A stretch of 58,500 nt of DNA from Symbiodinium natans. Taxonomy: Eukaryota; Sar; Dinophyceae; Suessiales; Symbiodiniaceae. Each line of letters opens with the position of its first letter. Positions within the stretch are counted from its first letter, which is position 1. The stretch lies in assembly GCA_905221605.1 (NCBI GenBank), contig CAJNDS010002528.1, forward strand, positions 1 to 58,500, given 5' to 3'. The position numbers and the translations under genes are program-made. The notes below the pieces were generated by a model, which saw nothing but the letters and a program-made list of their open reading frames with translations, had not been told where the DNA came from and made no database searches. Shown one piece after another: positions 21,184 through 33,390 of the stretch.

Positions 21184-21903
21184 TCAACAGATATGAAAAC
21201 GACTGTGAAATACTTGCATCCGTACGCTCAAAACGCTGCTATTTGACAGGTACGCTTCTCGCGCGCATGAACTTTACATGAACTCCCAATGGTCGACTGA
21301 GATCGCAGCAGACAGAACAGAGATGCTCCCTTTTGTATCAGAGAATTGAGATACCTGAAGCACATGATACTGCCGCATCAAATTTGGTAAGTCTTATGCA
21401 CTTCACGAAGCTTCGACACGAAACATAGTCTTTGACGCACCCTTTGAGGGCTGATGCTCTTGCAAGTCCAAGTCACGCTGCCGATATGACTGCCTCCCAT
21501 GTGGGAGACCACCTAGGGTGCAGATCGGAGGAGCAGTGCGCGTGCCATTTTATGCAGGCGTCTCGCCACTCAAGCATGCAAATTCGGTTCTCGGCTCACG
21601 TCGCAATTTGGGGAGGGCACCGAAGCGACATCGCTGAGATTGCTGATGGCATCAATTTCCTGAAACACTGGCCCTCACACTGGCCCTCATCTCAACTCTC
21701 ATCTCAACTGGTCATCTCGAGTGGTCCAAAGTTGATCTACACCTGCCCGCCTAGGGTTTCATTCCTTGCGAGAGTCTCTGCATAATGGTTTGGTTTTGTA
21801 AAGGCAGCTCTGCAGACCTGTAGCTGACTACCTCCACGTCCATTCACAAGTACATATGGTGCCTCCTGCAACGGCGGAAGCCCCTGCAGCGGCTGAGAGC
21901 GAG

Positions 21904-21938
<35 letters not shown>
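21904..21938. repeat. (GA)n microsatellite
   Basis: Mostly pure GA dinucleotides flanked by GAG/GAA-rich sequence. Confidence 0.95.
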
Positions 21939-21939
<1 letters not shown>

Positions 21940-22561
21940 AGAGACTCTCTTTGTGTGCTGCATTTGTGCGCTCCAGCTGCGGTGACCCTCAGGCCTGGAG
22001 ATGCGGACTGCTAGCAACATTCGGCATTGTCCCACCCAAGCCCTCCGAAGGGCTGAGCCGCTCAACTCGTGGAGTGAGATGGTCGCACATGTGATCTCCA
22101 GAGCGCAGAGAACCCTCAGAAAGCTATAAGACAAATTTTTCGACAGCCTTGACGACCCGCAGTGTCAGGCTACCTACATCTCTATGTGCACGTGGGGATG
22201 ATTGCCTCAACCCTCCTGTAGAACACTGCAACGGATGCCGCGCTCCTCACTGGCGACCGGGCCCATCTAGACTGTTGCAGGATTCTAGGCGACTGTTCCA
22301 GACTGCAACACGACATGCCGCAGGTCCAGGAATAGTGCTCGATAGAGCTCGATCTCGGCTCCGCCACGAGGTCGGCTAAATCAGAGGTGGAGGTAGAAAT
22401 TCTCGAGGGCAGCGGAGCGGGATTCTGCACAGTCAGGGTGAACTCGCCGAACCATGGTCGGCAAAGCTTCTTCACCAAGCCGGCCTGGCAGGAAGCTGCG
22501 TATCTGATAAAGAGAACACTTCAGTCGCTTTCTTCAAGGCCCCCTGTGAGCTGCCACCTGC

Positions 22562-22686
22562 CTGTCCGAGCGCAAGGCGTCGACAACGCGTCCCCAGGCG
22601 CCCTTCTGGTCCTTCGAGCTGCTGCGGTCGCCGCCTTCCTTGGCAACCCTGGCTTGTTGGGGATGCTCGTCGCGGTCCTTCTCCTC
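22562..22686 (-). CDS. Exon-like segment with a GC donor
   Basis: From a GCCAG acceptor to GACAG followed by GCAGG (GC donor), the minus frame reads EEKDRDEHPQQARVAKEGGD, RSSSKDQKGAWGRVVDALRS then D. Charged and low-complexity. It joins in phase 2 to a possible next exon near 22.39-22.49 kb (FLPGRLGEEALPTMVRRVHP). Confidence 0.4.
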
Positions 22687-22999
22687 CTGGCTCCAAGCAT
22701 GTGTGAGGCAGCCGCGAATCTATGTCACATTGCCAAGAAAACCTAAATCATCCTAAATCCACATCAGCACATGCTTTGGCGCCGCCTTCGGTACAGCAGA
22801 AGCATCACCCAGCGCATTTGCAGCCGGCCTGGTGCGGAAACATGCAGACAACGAGGACACCCTCCAAAAAACACTGCACACCCCATGTACGCAAAGGAAC
22901 CAACCCTTTCTGTGTGACGCGCGGTGAAGTGCAGACATGATCACGCAAACCAGATGCCTTGGAACACGTTTGCCGGCGCCCAGGAATATGGCCTGTGTG

Positions 23000-24000
23000 C
23001 TTTGACAATACCAGATAGATACCATGCGAGGAAAGTTACTGCATCCGAAGAACGGTTAGGTTTGAATTTCAGCATGACTTACTGACAAGGCATAAGGTCA
23101 GAAGGCGTTTATCAGAACCCGAGACCCATGTTCACGTTTGCGACGTGAAACAGAGAATTCCTTCACAAGGTTTTGCAGCATGGATTCCTTGGCCTTGTGA
23201 GCAAAAGTGGTCGAATGCTACCGGCGCTGGTGCCCTACTTAACCTTATTTGAATCATTTAAGGCTAAAGCCCTTTGAGGGTCCGTGATTTTGACGATTTG
23301 ACCATATCTTACATCTTCATACGAAACAACAAGTGGTTCTCAATCTCTCTCTTTCTTTCTTTCTTGGGGGCATGAGGGCAAGCCCCCGGGCGTACGCGCC
23401 CGCCCCGGTATTCAGGGCACCTCCTGTTTGGACAGTTCGGGAGAAGACCACTCAATCTCTCTCTCTCTCTTCGTCTGCTGGCCCCCCGGTAGCCACCGTA
23501 CGCAAGAACATATGAAAGTTCGAGTTCCACAGCACCATGTGACGCGCAGGCTTCTTAAGATCATGCTCCAGCTTCTGATTGGCTGCAACTGAATGAGTTG
23601 GTTGAGAATTCTCGTCAACGGTAAAAGACCGGCACCGGGGTAACGAAAGACTGGGCTGTTTCCCAGCGAAGAATCAGGCATTTATTTTCTGGCTGAATTT
23701 AGGATTAGGGGTCAGGGATCTCAGCCAAAAGCAAGCAAGGGTGATTTTCATAAGCAGAACTGTGCCTTCTCGACCTCATCTCGCGAAAGGTTGCTGTAGC
23801 CTGGTGGCAAGCAAGACCAAGTCAACACACACCAGCAGGCAACCTGCTCCTGCCTGCCATGTCCCACTGCCGCTTGGCTGCAGTCCGCAAAATCTGCTCA
23901 GAGCTGCAGCGCCTGCCACGGCAACTCAGGGCATCTAATCTGCCGAGGCTTCGGGAAGCATAAAGAGGTACCCCACCTGTAATTCCGCCGCTGGCCACGT
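23000..24000. other. No gene recognised
   Basis: Apart from short CT/TTTC-rich tracts near 23,340 and 23,460 I see no exon with convincing splice signals here. Confidence 0.4.
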
Positions 24001-24029
24001 GCCAAAATTCAGGCGTCACGAGCCACGTG

Positions 24030-24270
24030 CTTCGAAGCGAAGGTTTGAGAGATTGCTGGCTTCGAAAGTTCGAGAATTTCAAGTGTGAGGTTTGTTGATG
24101 CACGAATTCTTGTACATTCGAGGGTTCCCTCTCTCGAGCTCAAACGTATCTTCTTCAACTCACTCTCTAAACTTTCGTGCAGCCCAATTTGAAAAAAAAA
24201 CAAAGATTGAAAGTTTGGAGTTCGGTGGATTTGCGGCCGAATTCGAGAGTTCCAAATTGAACTGCTTGAA
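24030..24270. repeat. Degenerate 'AAACTTTC/GAAAGTTTG' repeat tract
   Basis: Many short TTCGA, GAAAGTTCGAGAATTTC and CTAAACTTTCG-type words recur every 10-20 bases. The same words reappear at 24.76-24.83 and 25.83-26.17 kb, in part reverse-complemented. Composition-driven low-complexity DNA rather than coding. Confidence 0.55.
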
Positions 24271-24915
24271 CAGTGGGCACCCGCAGTCTTGGGCTTTGCT
24301 TCACCATCACGAGGGCAGAGGCGCCAGGGTCGGGGTGGCGTCTGCTTTTTGCCACTCGTGGCTCCTGAGTGCACGGTGAGGTCGTGTTGACGATGGTGGC
24401 GGTGCGGTGTGCTGCCATGGGCGCTCCGTACTTGTGGAGGGATCCACAAGGAAGTGTGCAGGACGAACACGCAGCCTCGCTCAGCCAGCTGCAACTGGGA
24501 TGATGCCCGTCGCAACTAGTACCTTGGCAAACTGTCTTGCCCTTATGCCGGCCTGTGTGGATGTATGCATCCTTGCAGGTGCGGGTGGCGGGCTTGCGGG
24601 CTTGTGTAGTGGTTGCAGCGCCTCGGGCGGGTTTCCTTCGTTGCACGCAAGGGTCGACTGGCCAGCGTCAAAGCACGCTTGATGCCGAGCTTGCCGCTGT
24701 CTCGCACTTTAGTCACTGTATTTTCGGGCTGGAAGATTTGGAGTCGACAGCCTGGAGTAGCCCGTTCGAATTTCAAAGTTACAAAATTCCAGTTCACAGT
24801 TTGAGAGAATGATGGTCGCGTTTGAGTTCGCGACATCGAGACCTAGTTGAGTTCAAGAGGTTGAAGCTTCGCGAGCAAACGCTTCTTTCGTTCAGCCAGT
24901 TCCATGAGTGCGTGA

Positions 24916-25111
24916 AGAATGTACTTCCAAGCGGATGAAAGGGGTTTCGGGCTTTGGGGGCTCAGGGTTTAGGGTTTCGGGTTTAGGAGTTTAGGGTTTA
25001 GGCTTTACCTAGATCACATATCGGGAGATTGTCGTTCCTTCTCAGCAGCACAGACCGTGCCCAAACGATTTTTTCGTTCAGCCAAAGAATGTACTTTCAA
25101 GTGGATCAAAG
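24916..25111. repeat. Two direct copies of a telomere-tract-associated unit
   Basis: GAATGTACTTCCAAGCGGAT at about 24,919 and GAATGTACTTTCAAGTGGAT at about 25,087 are each followed within about 30 bp by TTTAGGG-like sequence. A third copy at 25,561-25,588 is in inverse orientation. Confidence 0.8.
24964..25004. repeat. Interstitial TTTAGGG-type telomeric tract
   Basis: Reads AGGGTTTAGGGTTTCGGGTT and onward, with several exact TTTAGGG heptamers, the telomere repeat known for dinoflagellates and plants. Degenerate neighbours extend to about 25,200 and again near 25,385. Confidence 0.85.
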
Positions 25112-25507
25112 GGGTTCGAGCTCACGGGGTTTAGGGGCTTAGGGGCTCAGGTTAGGGGTTTGTGGTTCGGGGGGTCCTGGGGGTTAGGGGGCGTGATTTG
25201 GAGGAGGCTGTGCGGTGAAGGAAGGCGAAAGGAGAGAAAGCTGACGCCGTGACGGTTCAGGGTTTTAGGGGCTCAAGGTTACAGTGGTTGATGCCGCCGT
25301 CACAGGCGGAGCAACGTGCGCTGAAGGTGTAGGGTTGGGGGTGGTGTCGGAGAATTCCTGGAGCCAATCAGGGTTTGGGTTTGAGGTTTAGGGTTCAGGA
25401 TTTATGGCTTCAGGTGATCGATGGGGTACTTGGGTACGTGAAGTCTGTGCTGTTAAGGCGGAACGGCAGCAAAGGTTTCGCCTGCCATGGAAACTCGTTG
25501 AATTTGT

Positions 25508-25546
25508 AAACCCTAAACCCTAAACTTAACCCTAACCCCTAAAGCC
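25508..25546. repeat. Interstitial telomeric tract, opposite orientation (CCCTAAA)
   Basis: AACCCTAAACCCTAAACTTA and following lies in inverse orientation to the 24,964 tract, directly before the inverted copy of the GAATGTACTTCC unit. A further CCCTAAA-like remnant is at about 25,670. Confidence 0.85.
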
Positions 25547-25825
25547 CAAAACCCGAAATGCTTTCATCCACTTGGAAGTGCATTCTTCACATGCACTCGT
25601 GGCACTGGCTGAACGGAAGACATTTGGGCACTGTTGAGAAGGAGCAACCCCAAGTATGATCTAGGTGAACCCTAAACACTACACTCTAAACCCGAAACAG
25701 GCTTTCGACTGTGCGCTTCAAGCACCCTAGACCCGCGCGTGCGCGCGCGGGCGCGCATGGGGTTCGTTCGGTCCCGCGTCTTGACCGCATTTTCGTGCTG
25801 CTTTCGTGTTCGCGTGCGGACTGCT

Positions 25826-26170
25826 CTCAAACTTTCAAACTCCTGCTGCTCGAACTTTCACTTCAAACTGCAAAACTGCGAACCTCCAAAATGTTCAAAG
25901 TGTCAGGCTTTTTGTGCTCGAGTGTTGTTAAACATCAAACTCGCAGGGTCGCAAACTTTCAATCTTCTGCCTTATCGAAGCCTCAATCTCTCGACCTCAT
26001 TTTCAATCTCTCAAGCTCGTATTCCGAGAAGTTCTTGAACTCAAAACTCCGCACCCTTGAAACTTTCGAGTTCGAAGGCCGGCCCCGCCTTGTTTGCTCT
26101 TATGCGCATGTGGTTGATCTAAAGTATTGGAGCATTCAAACTCCCTGTTGCTTCAAATTTTCGAACTCGG
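25826..26170. repeat. Phased A/T-tract repeat ('AAACTTTCAA' words)
   Basis: Short AAAC/CAAA/TTTC words recur at roughly helical spacing (TCAAACTTTCAAACTCC and similar). The plus frame is open for about 157 codons but is Ser/Leu/Arg-rich with no family resemblance, so I treat it as repeat DNA. Confidence 0.5.
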
Positions 26171-26345
26171 TTGGGGGGGGGTAAGGGCGAGGGGCAAGGG
26201 GGTTGGGCGGGCGGGGAAGGGAGGGTGCAGGGTGGTAGAGTGCTGAGTGGTAGGGGGCAGGGTGGTAGGGGGCAGGCGGAGGGCAGGGGTTCGACGTCGA
26301 CCCGACGCACCCGCCCTTCTCCTCCCCACCCCCCCCCCCGCGGCC
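26169..26345. repeat. G-rich tract followed by a C-rich tract
   Basis: GGGTAAGGGCGAGGGGCAAG-type G runs to about 26,290, then a run of Cs before CGCGG near 26,330-26,341. Potential G-quadruplex and self-pairing region; no gene. Confidence 0.8.
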
Positions 26346-27149
26346 GAGGCGGAGCGCCCAGCATTAAGCTTTAAAACACAGCTGCTTGCAGGAATGCAGA
26401 CGCAACTACAGTGCTGACGGATGCGCTTCAAGAACCTTATGCAAGTAATCAAAAAAAGTCAGGTTGGTTCGACTCCATGCTCAACGTGGCAACAGCTGCA
26501 CCTCTTCGGCGTTTGCGAGCGTAGGTACAACCTCATCGATGGGTTGGTGTGGGTTGGCGCACGCCACTTAACAATCATCAGGAGACTGTGAGTTGCAAAT
26601 GTTGCAAGCAGTAGATACACTGAAAAGCCTACCACCAACCTCTGAGACCATCCCAAACTCCCCGGATTCATCCTAGCGGCGCGATCTCCTTCACCTGTGC
26701 ACAGCACAATACGCAGCACAAGGCGCGCGGAACTTGCAGCTACGTTCAACCCCGTATGAATTCAATTGCCGGAGAACAGCTCCGAAGCCGGACTCGTGTG
26801 CTCAAGTGGCCAAATGCGAAGGATTACACGAACTCCCAAAGACACGAGAAGCACGGTGCCAAAATCTTCTCAGCCTTGGGATGACTGCCACGTAAAGCAG
26901 ATAATCAAACAGTCTTGTTATCTTGTTCCGAGTGACGACTTGTGGACGTGCTGATGTCTTCCCAGCGACACACGAAGCTGATCCTCCGAGTTTGATGCAA
27001 AAAGCTTGAACATGCTTGAAAGTCGTGTAGCATCCTTTTGTGCAACAGTGGGTAAGTCTCAGGGTGCGGCCGTCTCTCGAGTTCAAACCCTGCGAGCCCA
27101 ACAAAAACCAACAAACACGTCGGGATCGGCAACACGACGAGCACCAAGG

Positions 27150-27236
27150 ATGCTTCGATTCACCTCTTCCGAAGCTCTTGATCTTGGCTGCGAAGGCATC
27201 CTTAATCACATCTCTTAGCAGAGCCAATCTCATTTA
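27150..27236 (-). CDS. Exon-like segment, unknown gene
   Basis: The minus frame reads MRLALLRDVIKDAFAAKIKS then FGRG and meets a GTGAAT donor. Amphipathic-helix character. Could be an N-terminal exon, but the upstream frame is unclear. Confidence 0.35.
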
Positions 27237-27389
27237 CCCCGCAGCTACCGCAGGTAGAACGTTTGAGACAGCTCTGTCCAGACACTCTGAGACCCCATCT
27301 CCAGCATGGGTGTTTCTTGACGTTTCTGGTCTGCACGCCTCCGCAAACACTCAGGGGCGTCCACTCAGCCAGTACGAAGATGAAAACTG

Positions 27390-27850
27390 ACATGGGCGCA
27401 ACTGCAACGCTGGCCTGTGCAGCTGCTCGAACTTAGTCACAGCTCTCCTCACCTTCAAAACACTCAATATGAATGCCCCTCTCAGAAGCTTCCCACCTCG
27501 CCTCGGCCGCAGCCAGGACCCCGAAAGGATGCCTTGCACTTTCGTGTTCTCTGTGTTCCATTCTCCTCCAACAGAGGGTCTGGAGCTCCCAGCACAGAGC
27601 GGCCCTCGGCCGCACAGCGCCACAGCAGCGCCTGGGCCTGGCGGAAAGGGCACGCAAAGCAGCAGTGCAGCCACCAGGCGACAACGGCCTTGTCTGCGAG
27701 ATGTTGCTCCGCCTTGAGATGCAAGAACTGCAGCAACTTGTCAACCTGGCGCCAGCCAAGTGCGCAATCGAGGTTGGGCCAAGCGTCGAATGCATAGATA
27801 AGACTTCGGAGTGCCAGCACCACACAGATTTCACGGCCAAGTGGCAACAT
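27390..27850 (-). other. GC-rich multi-frame open region
   Basis: All three minus frames and one plus frame are open. One minus frame holds LLQFLHLKAEQHLADKAVVA and a W-rich continuation that resembles coiled-coil repeat proteins; another ends EASERGIHIECFEGEESCD before a stop. Coding is likely, but the frame cannot be settled by eye. Confidence 0.35.
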
Positions 27851-27999
27851 CGGGTCGTGGCGTTAATGGCAGGACAGGGACGGAATGTGCTTCCGTGTTC
27901 TGCATGCTACATGCGGAACGAAGGTCTCAGATAGGACTCGTTGAGACTGCAAGCTGCTGTTTTCTGTCCTTGCATCCTCAGCTGGGCTGCACCATTGCA

Positions 28000-29000
28000 T
28001 CCATTGCTGCGTTTCCAATCCATAGGCCCTAGGCATGCATTGTTCTGGTTAAGGAGCCGGAGATGCGATCGGCTTGAACGAAGGGATACGAGCGAAAGCA
28101 AGAGACTGTGTTAAACAGGTCACGGCATCTTTCCCTCAAAGGCATGGGCGTTGCAGCTCGACAGCTTTTTTGCGAAAACCACCTTCGACGCTTATCACGT
28201 GCCCCGACCGGGGGAATACGCCAACCTGGCGTCACAAGCGTAAATATTACACTGACCTCGCCAAGCTAGAGACGAAGAATTCAAGATTGCCAGTGCTCTG
28301 AGTGCTACGCTGCAGTCTCCCAAATGTCTTGCGTGAGGCCACGAGGACAATGCCTCAGTGTCACACAAACTGAGTCCATAGAAAAAGACATGTTAGGACA
28401 TTTATTGCTCGAGGCTGAGGGTTAGTAGCAATACGAAGACACGACGTGGTACCCATGACGTCTACCTCTGAAAATTCAGGTGTGGTGGCAACATCCTGTT
28501 CTGGATGGTTTGTGTCCCGTGCGGTGTTTGGACAACGAGTCGTGAAGTCACGACAGCAAGGTGCAAAAAACGAGAAGACTCGATGTCATGGTGGAGAAGC
28601 ACCTTTTCAAAGCAAGTAACAAGTCTTGACAATGAAGCCCTGGACCTGGACTAAGAGGATTGGACAGCGAGTATTGCTAGCTACAGCCCAGTGCTGCTGC
28701 AGCGCACGGCCGTCACACCCAACTCTGCGGCATCAGAGCAGTGTCTTGGCCTGTCTCATGACAGTCTGGGATAATTCTTAGTAGCAAACTCATCGGGGAC
28801 TTGTGAGGAAGCGAACTTTCCATTCAAACTCTGGCAGTCTAGAAATACAACACATTGACATTGCTGCTCTCTACAAAACTACTCATTAACTGGTACATGC
28901 TCTTGTTTTTTGAAAGAGCCTTGGGGGGTCACTTGTCAAGATTGCATTTCTGAATTTGAGTGCTTCCCAGCATGTCCTGAAATGAGGGATACTGCACGAG
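28000..29000. other. No gene recognised
   Basis: Mostly closed or composition-neutral frames. I see no exon with convincing splice signals between about 28.3 and 28.9 kb. Confidence 0.4.
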
Positions 29001-29359
29001 GTACTGCACTAGATATCACACTGCAACATGCACGAGAACCACGCACGTCTCCCGCAAAGAAGCCGGGGCGGCTCATTGTCAAAGAAGAGGAGCTCAGAAG
29101 CCGCACAGGGGACTCGTTGAAGAATGCGTCTGCCATTTGCTGAAGAAACGCGGCTTTTAGACTCCACAACACTAAGTCACTCAAGCTTGATTATGACCAA
29201 GTAGCACATATGTGAATGCAACACCCAAACTCTCCGACTTTGTTGGATCACCAACAATGTGCACTTGGCATCATTGAAGCCCCAACCCCCTCTTTCGTGC
29301 CTGAGTAAGTCCTGTTTGCGGCGGCTTCTCCTACTCTGACTCATCTGTTCCATGTACGA

Positions 29360-29562
29360 CTCATCTGCTCCATGGCAATGGGAACGGGGATATGCTTCTT
29401 CCACTCTCGGCCAAAGCCCGTCCCGTAGAACTTCAACTGGACCAGATCTTCGAGGCATCGCCTCGAGCTCTGGAGCGTCCACAGAGCTACATTCTGGCAC
29501 ACGAACCAGGCTCCACGCCCATCCGAGAACTTGAAAGCCTGCCGGCACCCCGAGGCCACAGT
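29360..29562 (-). CDS. Exon-like segment, frame ambiguous
   Basis: After a GCCGGCAG acceptor two minus frames stay open. One reads AFKFSDGRGAWFVCQNVALW and later FYGTGFGREWKKHIPVPIAM. A plus frame (LQLDQIFEASPRALERPQSY) is also plausible. The neighbouring segment at 29.75-29.87 kb (LQMAGWSGCRVEAGEIAFAI, minus) supports the minus reading. Confidence 0.3.
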
Positions 29563-29954
29563 CAGTCCGCATAATGAGCTGCAGTGGGCTCACGTCTGGC
29601 AGTGATCATGAGGCTACAGTTTTGGTGCGTATCTTTACAAGACGGTTCAACACATGGGAGTGCGCTAACAAGAGCAACATGTGCGGGGATGCACATGTCA
29701 GACATGAGCCTTGTATACTCACACATAGGCCTTCAAGCAAGCATCGGCCCATCCAGGTTCCTGCGTGAAGTCCCATGAAACCCCGCTTGATTGCGAATGC
29801 TATCTCCCCTGCTTCAACCCGACATCCAGACCATCCCGCCATTTGTAGGTAGAAATGCATGCCGTCTTGCTGGCCGCAAGTGGTGAACATCCTCTAAGCA
29901 AGGACAGGCAAGCCACCTAAAAAACTCTACTTACCACATACTGCCCTCTTCCAG

Positions 29955-30147
29955 GCACAGTGGCCAGATCTTGCCAAGCAATCGAAGGATTTTGAAGGAC
30001 TCGGTCCCATGACAGGAGGCTTCCAAATCGCAGAACTCCACATCCTGGCAGCAGGATGCTACCGCAAGGACGGCGCCATGGCAACCTTGGAACAGGCGAT
30101 CAGACTTGCTACAAGCGCTTCTCACGACATCAAGATCATGCAAATGA
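29955..30147 (+). CDS. TPR-like exon on the plus strand
   Basis: After a CTTCCAG acceptor the plus frame reads AQWPDLAKQSKDFEGLGPMT, GGFQIAELHILAAGCYRKDG and AMATLEQAIRLATSASHDIK. The 'A-x2-G-x-YRK-x-G-x7-A-x-x-LA' pattern resembles a tetratricopeptide helix pair. The gene is otherwise unresolved and the partner protein unknown. Confidence 0.4.
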
Positions 30148-31789
30148 GCTACTGCAACCGGTTTGCTTGGCTCCCCGCGGCCATTTGTTAAAACTATGTC
30201 AGCCAGTGCCTATGCTCCACAAGATGTGCAGTCATGCTCAAGCGCTTTCAAACCAGCATGGGCTGGCGCCAGGAGAAATCCCCTGAGGAACGCACCACTA
30301 AAGCTCCGGTGCATAGCTGGACACACTCCCCTCTTCGATCCTGCAGCACAGTGCATCACAAGGCTGCACGGCTATGTCGCAGACGTGTCTGAACTTCGGT
30401 CAAAAACACAGAAAACTAGAGGAGGCACTGGCAACAGTACACATCTACATGTATATATTGCCCCCTCTCATGTACCCCACATTTTGCGTTGCAGCATCAA
30501 GCACATAAAGCAAACAGCTTCCAAAAGTTTCCTGCCAATTGCTCCATGATTACAATAGCTTTGCCCCCCATTAAAATTGGTATATGTACCTCTTTGGCTT
30601 GTTCAGCTTGCACAATTTAGAGAGCATTCGCATAATGTAATGTCTTTCAAATAACTGTACAAGTCGACCCGTCAGATTGTTAGTATATCAAGTTAATTTT
30701 TCTTAATGACATGCAGCTTCATGATGTGAACGGCAAGGTACCTTGATGTCAAACCTGCAACTCCAAGACACCGACGTGGGGTACATCGGGGGGTACCATA
30801 TATAAAGATGTAAAGAGCTGTGCCTGCATCAATGAATGCCAACACTTCTTTTTGCAGCCTGGACTGACTCGGCATATCCGGCGAGTACCAGATTACTGGC
30901 TTGTCTGACGGATTTTTTCAGACTGCTGAGGGACCTGACTACAGTGAAACACGAACTAATTCAAAGCACGCTGTAGAATCCTTGTGGCCTCCGTTTCCCC
31001 TGTAACTCAAAACCTTACTACACTAAGTTATTGGTTCGATGACTCACAAGGCCGGGGGCCCCCCGCCACTTCCGTGAGGGAGAGCATGAACGAGGGAGAG
31101 ATATGGAGAGCACAGAGGCATCGAGAAGCACCCATGTCCTTGACAAGGATGCAACGATCCTTGCCAAAGACTCAGCCTGCCAGAGCATGCCAGATCCTTA
31201 AAAGCGGACCTTCTGGCTTTGCTGCCACACTACGTCACTACGAGGCCTGCATTTTGCAAGGCGAGTGCTCCTGAGCAGAGTTAGTCTTGGAACACCTATC
31301 AACAAGTTGGTCCAAGTTGGTAGCGATACCAGAACGACGCACCGACATCGTGAATACAGTGACGATGGAAAGAGTACATCTGCTCATGAGTGAAATATGG
31401 CAACCGACTACAGGTTAACATAGGTTAACATTCAGGGGCTGGAATCCCGGTGGGTGCCTAATTGGCAACTCGAAGCTTCCAGCGAAGCGCTAACCAACGA
31501 CACATAGGATGTCAAGCTCGTCGGCCGAGTCGGCGCGGGGTCCTGGGAACGCGAACGATGTGGACATATTGGCAAATATAAGCCTTGCTGCTCATTGCTG
31601 CACATTGCTGCGCATTGCTGCACGTTGCTGCACAATCCTCAGCCTAGACGACCCTGGCAGCATGTCCTCGAGGTAACCGATCCATCTGCTCGCAGAAAAT
31701 TCTGGGCTTGTTGTCGCCACACCTCAGACTCCCAACGCGCAGCGAATTCTTAGGAACTTGACCATGTGATTTATGGATGCTGGTTTCCC

Positions 31790-31947
31790 TGAGTGCCTCG
31801 CGAGATGGAGATTTCACAGTAATCAATCCAGTACGCTTCTGGGATGGCCTTCAACACGAGATCCTGCAGAAAGCTCAGCTCATTAAACGAAGCCGTCTCC
31901 CAACTCTGCATCTGAGTGGCTCGTGTTGAGCCGGTCGCAGGCACATC
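31790..31947 (-). CDS. Exon of an unknown minus-strand gene
   Basis: After a TTTGCAG acceptor it reads DVPATGSTRATQMQSWETAS, FNELSFLQDLVLKAIPEAYW then IDYCEISISRGTQ. The plus frames over the same bases are broken, so the minus reading is well supported. No family recognised. Confidence 0.55.
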
Positions 31948-31984
31948 CTGCAAAGTAGCACTTGGACCCGATTCATCCCGATTT

Positions 31985-32098
31985 GTTCACACGCAAGAAG
32001 TCTTTGGAATGTTGGACTTTACCGCGCTCCTGGAGGTCATCGCCTTCAATTGGAACGGCCTCACAGGACAGTTGCTTCTTGTGCCCGGCTCTCGGCCA
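31985..32098 (-). CDS. Exon of the same unknown minus-strand gene
   Basis: Reads KKQLSCEAVPIEGDDLQERG then KVQHSKDFLRVNKSG before a stop in this frame. Acidic/basic mixed soluble segment lying immediately upstream of the 31.8-31.9 kb exon. Boundaries approximate. Confidence 0.4.
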
Positions 32099-33121
32099 CC
32101 CGCTGAAAGACGACCACGTGTTATTCACACCCTCACCCTTGCACCAGGCTCATGATGTACCGAGGAGTACGGGACTTGCATACTTTTGAGTGGCAGACAC
32201 AGCGCTTGCGGCGGCGTGTCCCAGCCGCAAAGGAAGAGGAAAAAGAACAAGCACAAACTCGCACTGGCACCGGCATGGCACTGTGGGTTTACGCGTGGAA
32301 GCGCCCCATACGGGGGATTGAAAGAGGTGTGCTCGGCAGGCTGCCTTGTGCAGGCTGAAGGTTCGGGGGCGCTGTGAACGCAGGAATTTTGGGGCCACGG
32401 CGTCTTTTTACCCAGGCCTGGAACAAGCTGAAACAAGCGAGACATTCTCATCGTTCGAGCATAATGCTCTGGTCTCCTCCTGGGACCAAGCTTCGAGCAC
32501 ACCAGCACAGACAACAAAGGCCACCGAAGCTTTTGCGCAGCCTGCTGTTCCCCAGCACTACGCGCCCCCCAAGCTCGTTTTGGGGTGCCTCTTGCCTTCG
32601 ACCTGCGTCGCTTCCGTATCAGCCCGACGGTGACTGAAAACTCCAGTGCACCGCTTGGTGTCGTGGCTTGCCGACTCGGTGCGAACACAAGCAGTTTCCG
32701 AAGACTCTTAACAAGCTAAAGTGCGCAATGATGAGGAAGGTACCGAAAAAACCAAGTAAACCTTCGACAACTGGTGTACAAGCAATCTCACATGCAAATG
32801 CGCAACGCCGTGCGTACCGATGTCATGGGCTACAGCCTTTGGGAGCTAAGAACAATCCCGGAAACCAAACGGCGCGTCTGGAGTGCGTCTGGTCAAACCA
32901 AGCCAGGAAGCAAGAGGAGGATCTGGCAACTCCTTCCATGCTGCGCTAGGCAGTCCATAGTTTTGGATTCTGTTGGGAAGCACTCAACTTGCTGCAGCAA
33001 GAGGTATTGTCCTCTAACGGATCCGTGGTCTCTTTCAGCAGCACCGCCTGCTGATTCGATGTCAGCAAGACTGGCGCCTGATTCGACACCTGCTTCAAAA
33101 AGTGGTTCATCGTTGCAAACA

Positions 33122-33142
33122 TCGTGTGTGTGTGTGTGTGTG
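33122..33142. repeat. (GT)n microsatellite
   Basis: Ten to eleven GT units. Confidence 0.95.
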
Positions 33143-33390
33143 TCTTGGCGGTTGGGACACCAAGGCATCAGCAGATACCACAGACATCACCTGTTTTCAC
33201 AGAACAGCATGCTGGCCAGCCTGCTCTTCCTTTGACGTATTCACTTTCTTTTTCCTCCCTGCTTTCTTCTTCGCCTGATGCAAGAACGTGTCACTTCTTG
33301 GGACTCTGGCTTAACAAGAAACACAAGACTGTCACAAAATCGACACCAGAGGCTTCGAAAATCTCTTCAGCTTTCCTAACTTCAAGCCGT

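Noticed and set aside
24900-25700. A true chromosome end
   Set aside because: The TTTAGGG-like tracts are short, degenerate and internal, in both orientations, with unique sequence on either side.
25711-26184. 157-codon plus ORF
   Set aside because: Ser/Leu/Arg-rich translation of a phased AAACTTTC-type repeat with no family resemblance.
32125-32688. 187-codon minus ORF
   Set aside because: Pro/Ser/Arg-rich composition with no motif; the better-supported exons lie just downstream at 31.8-32.1 kb in a different frame.
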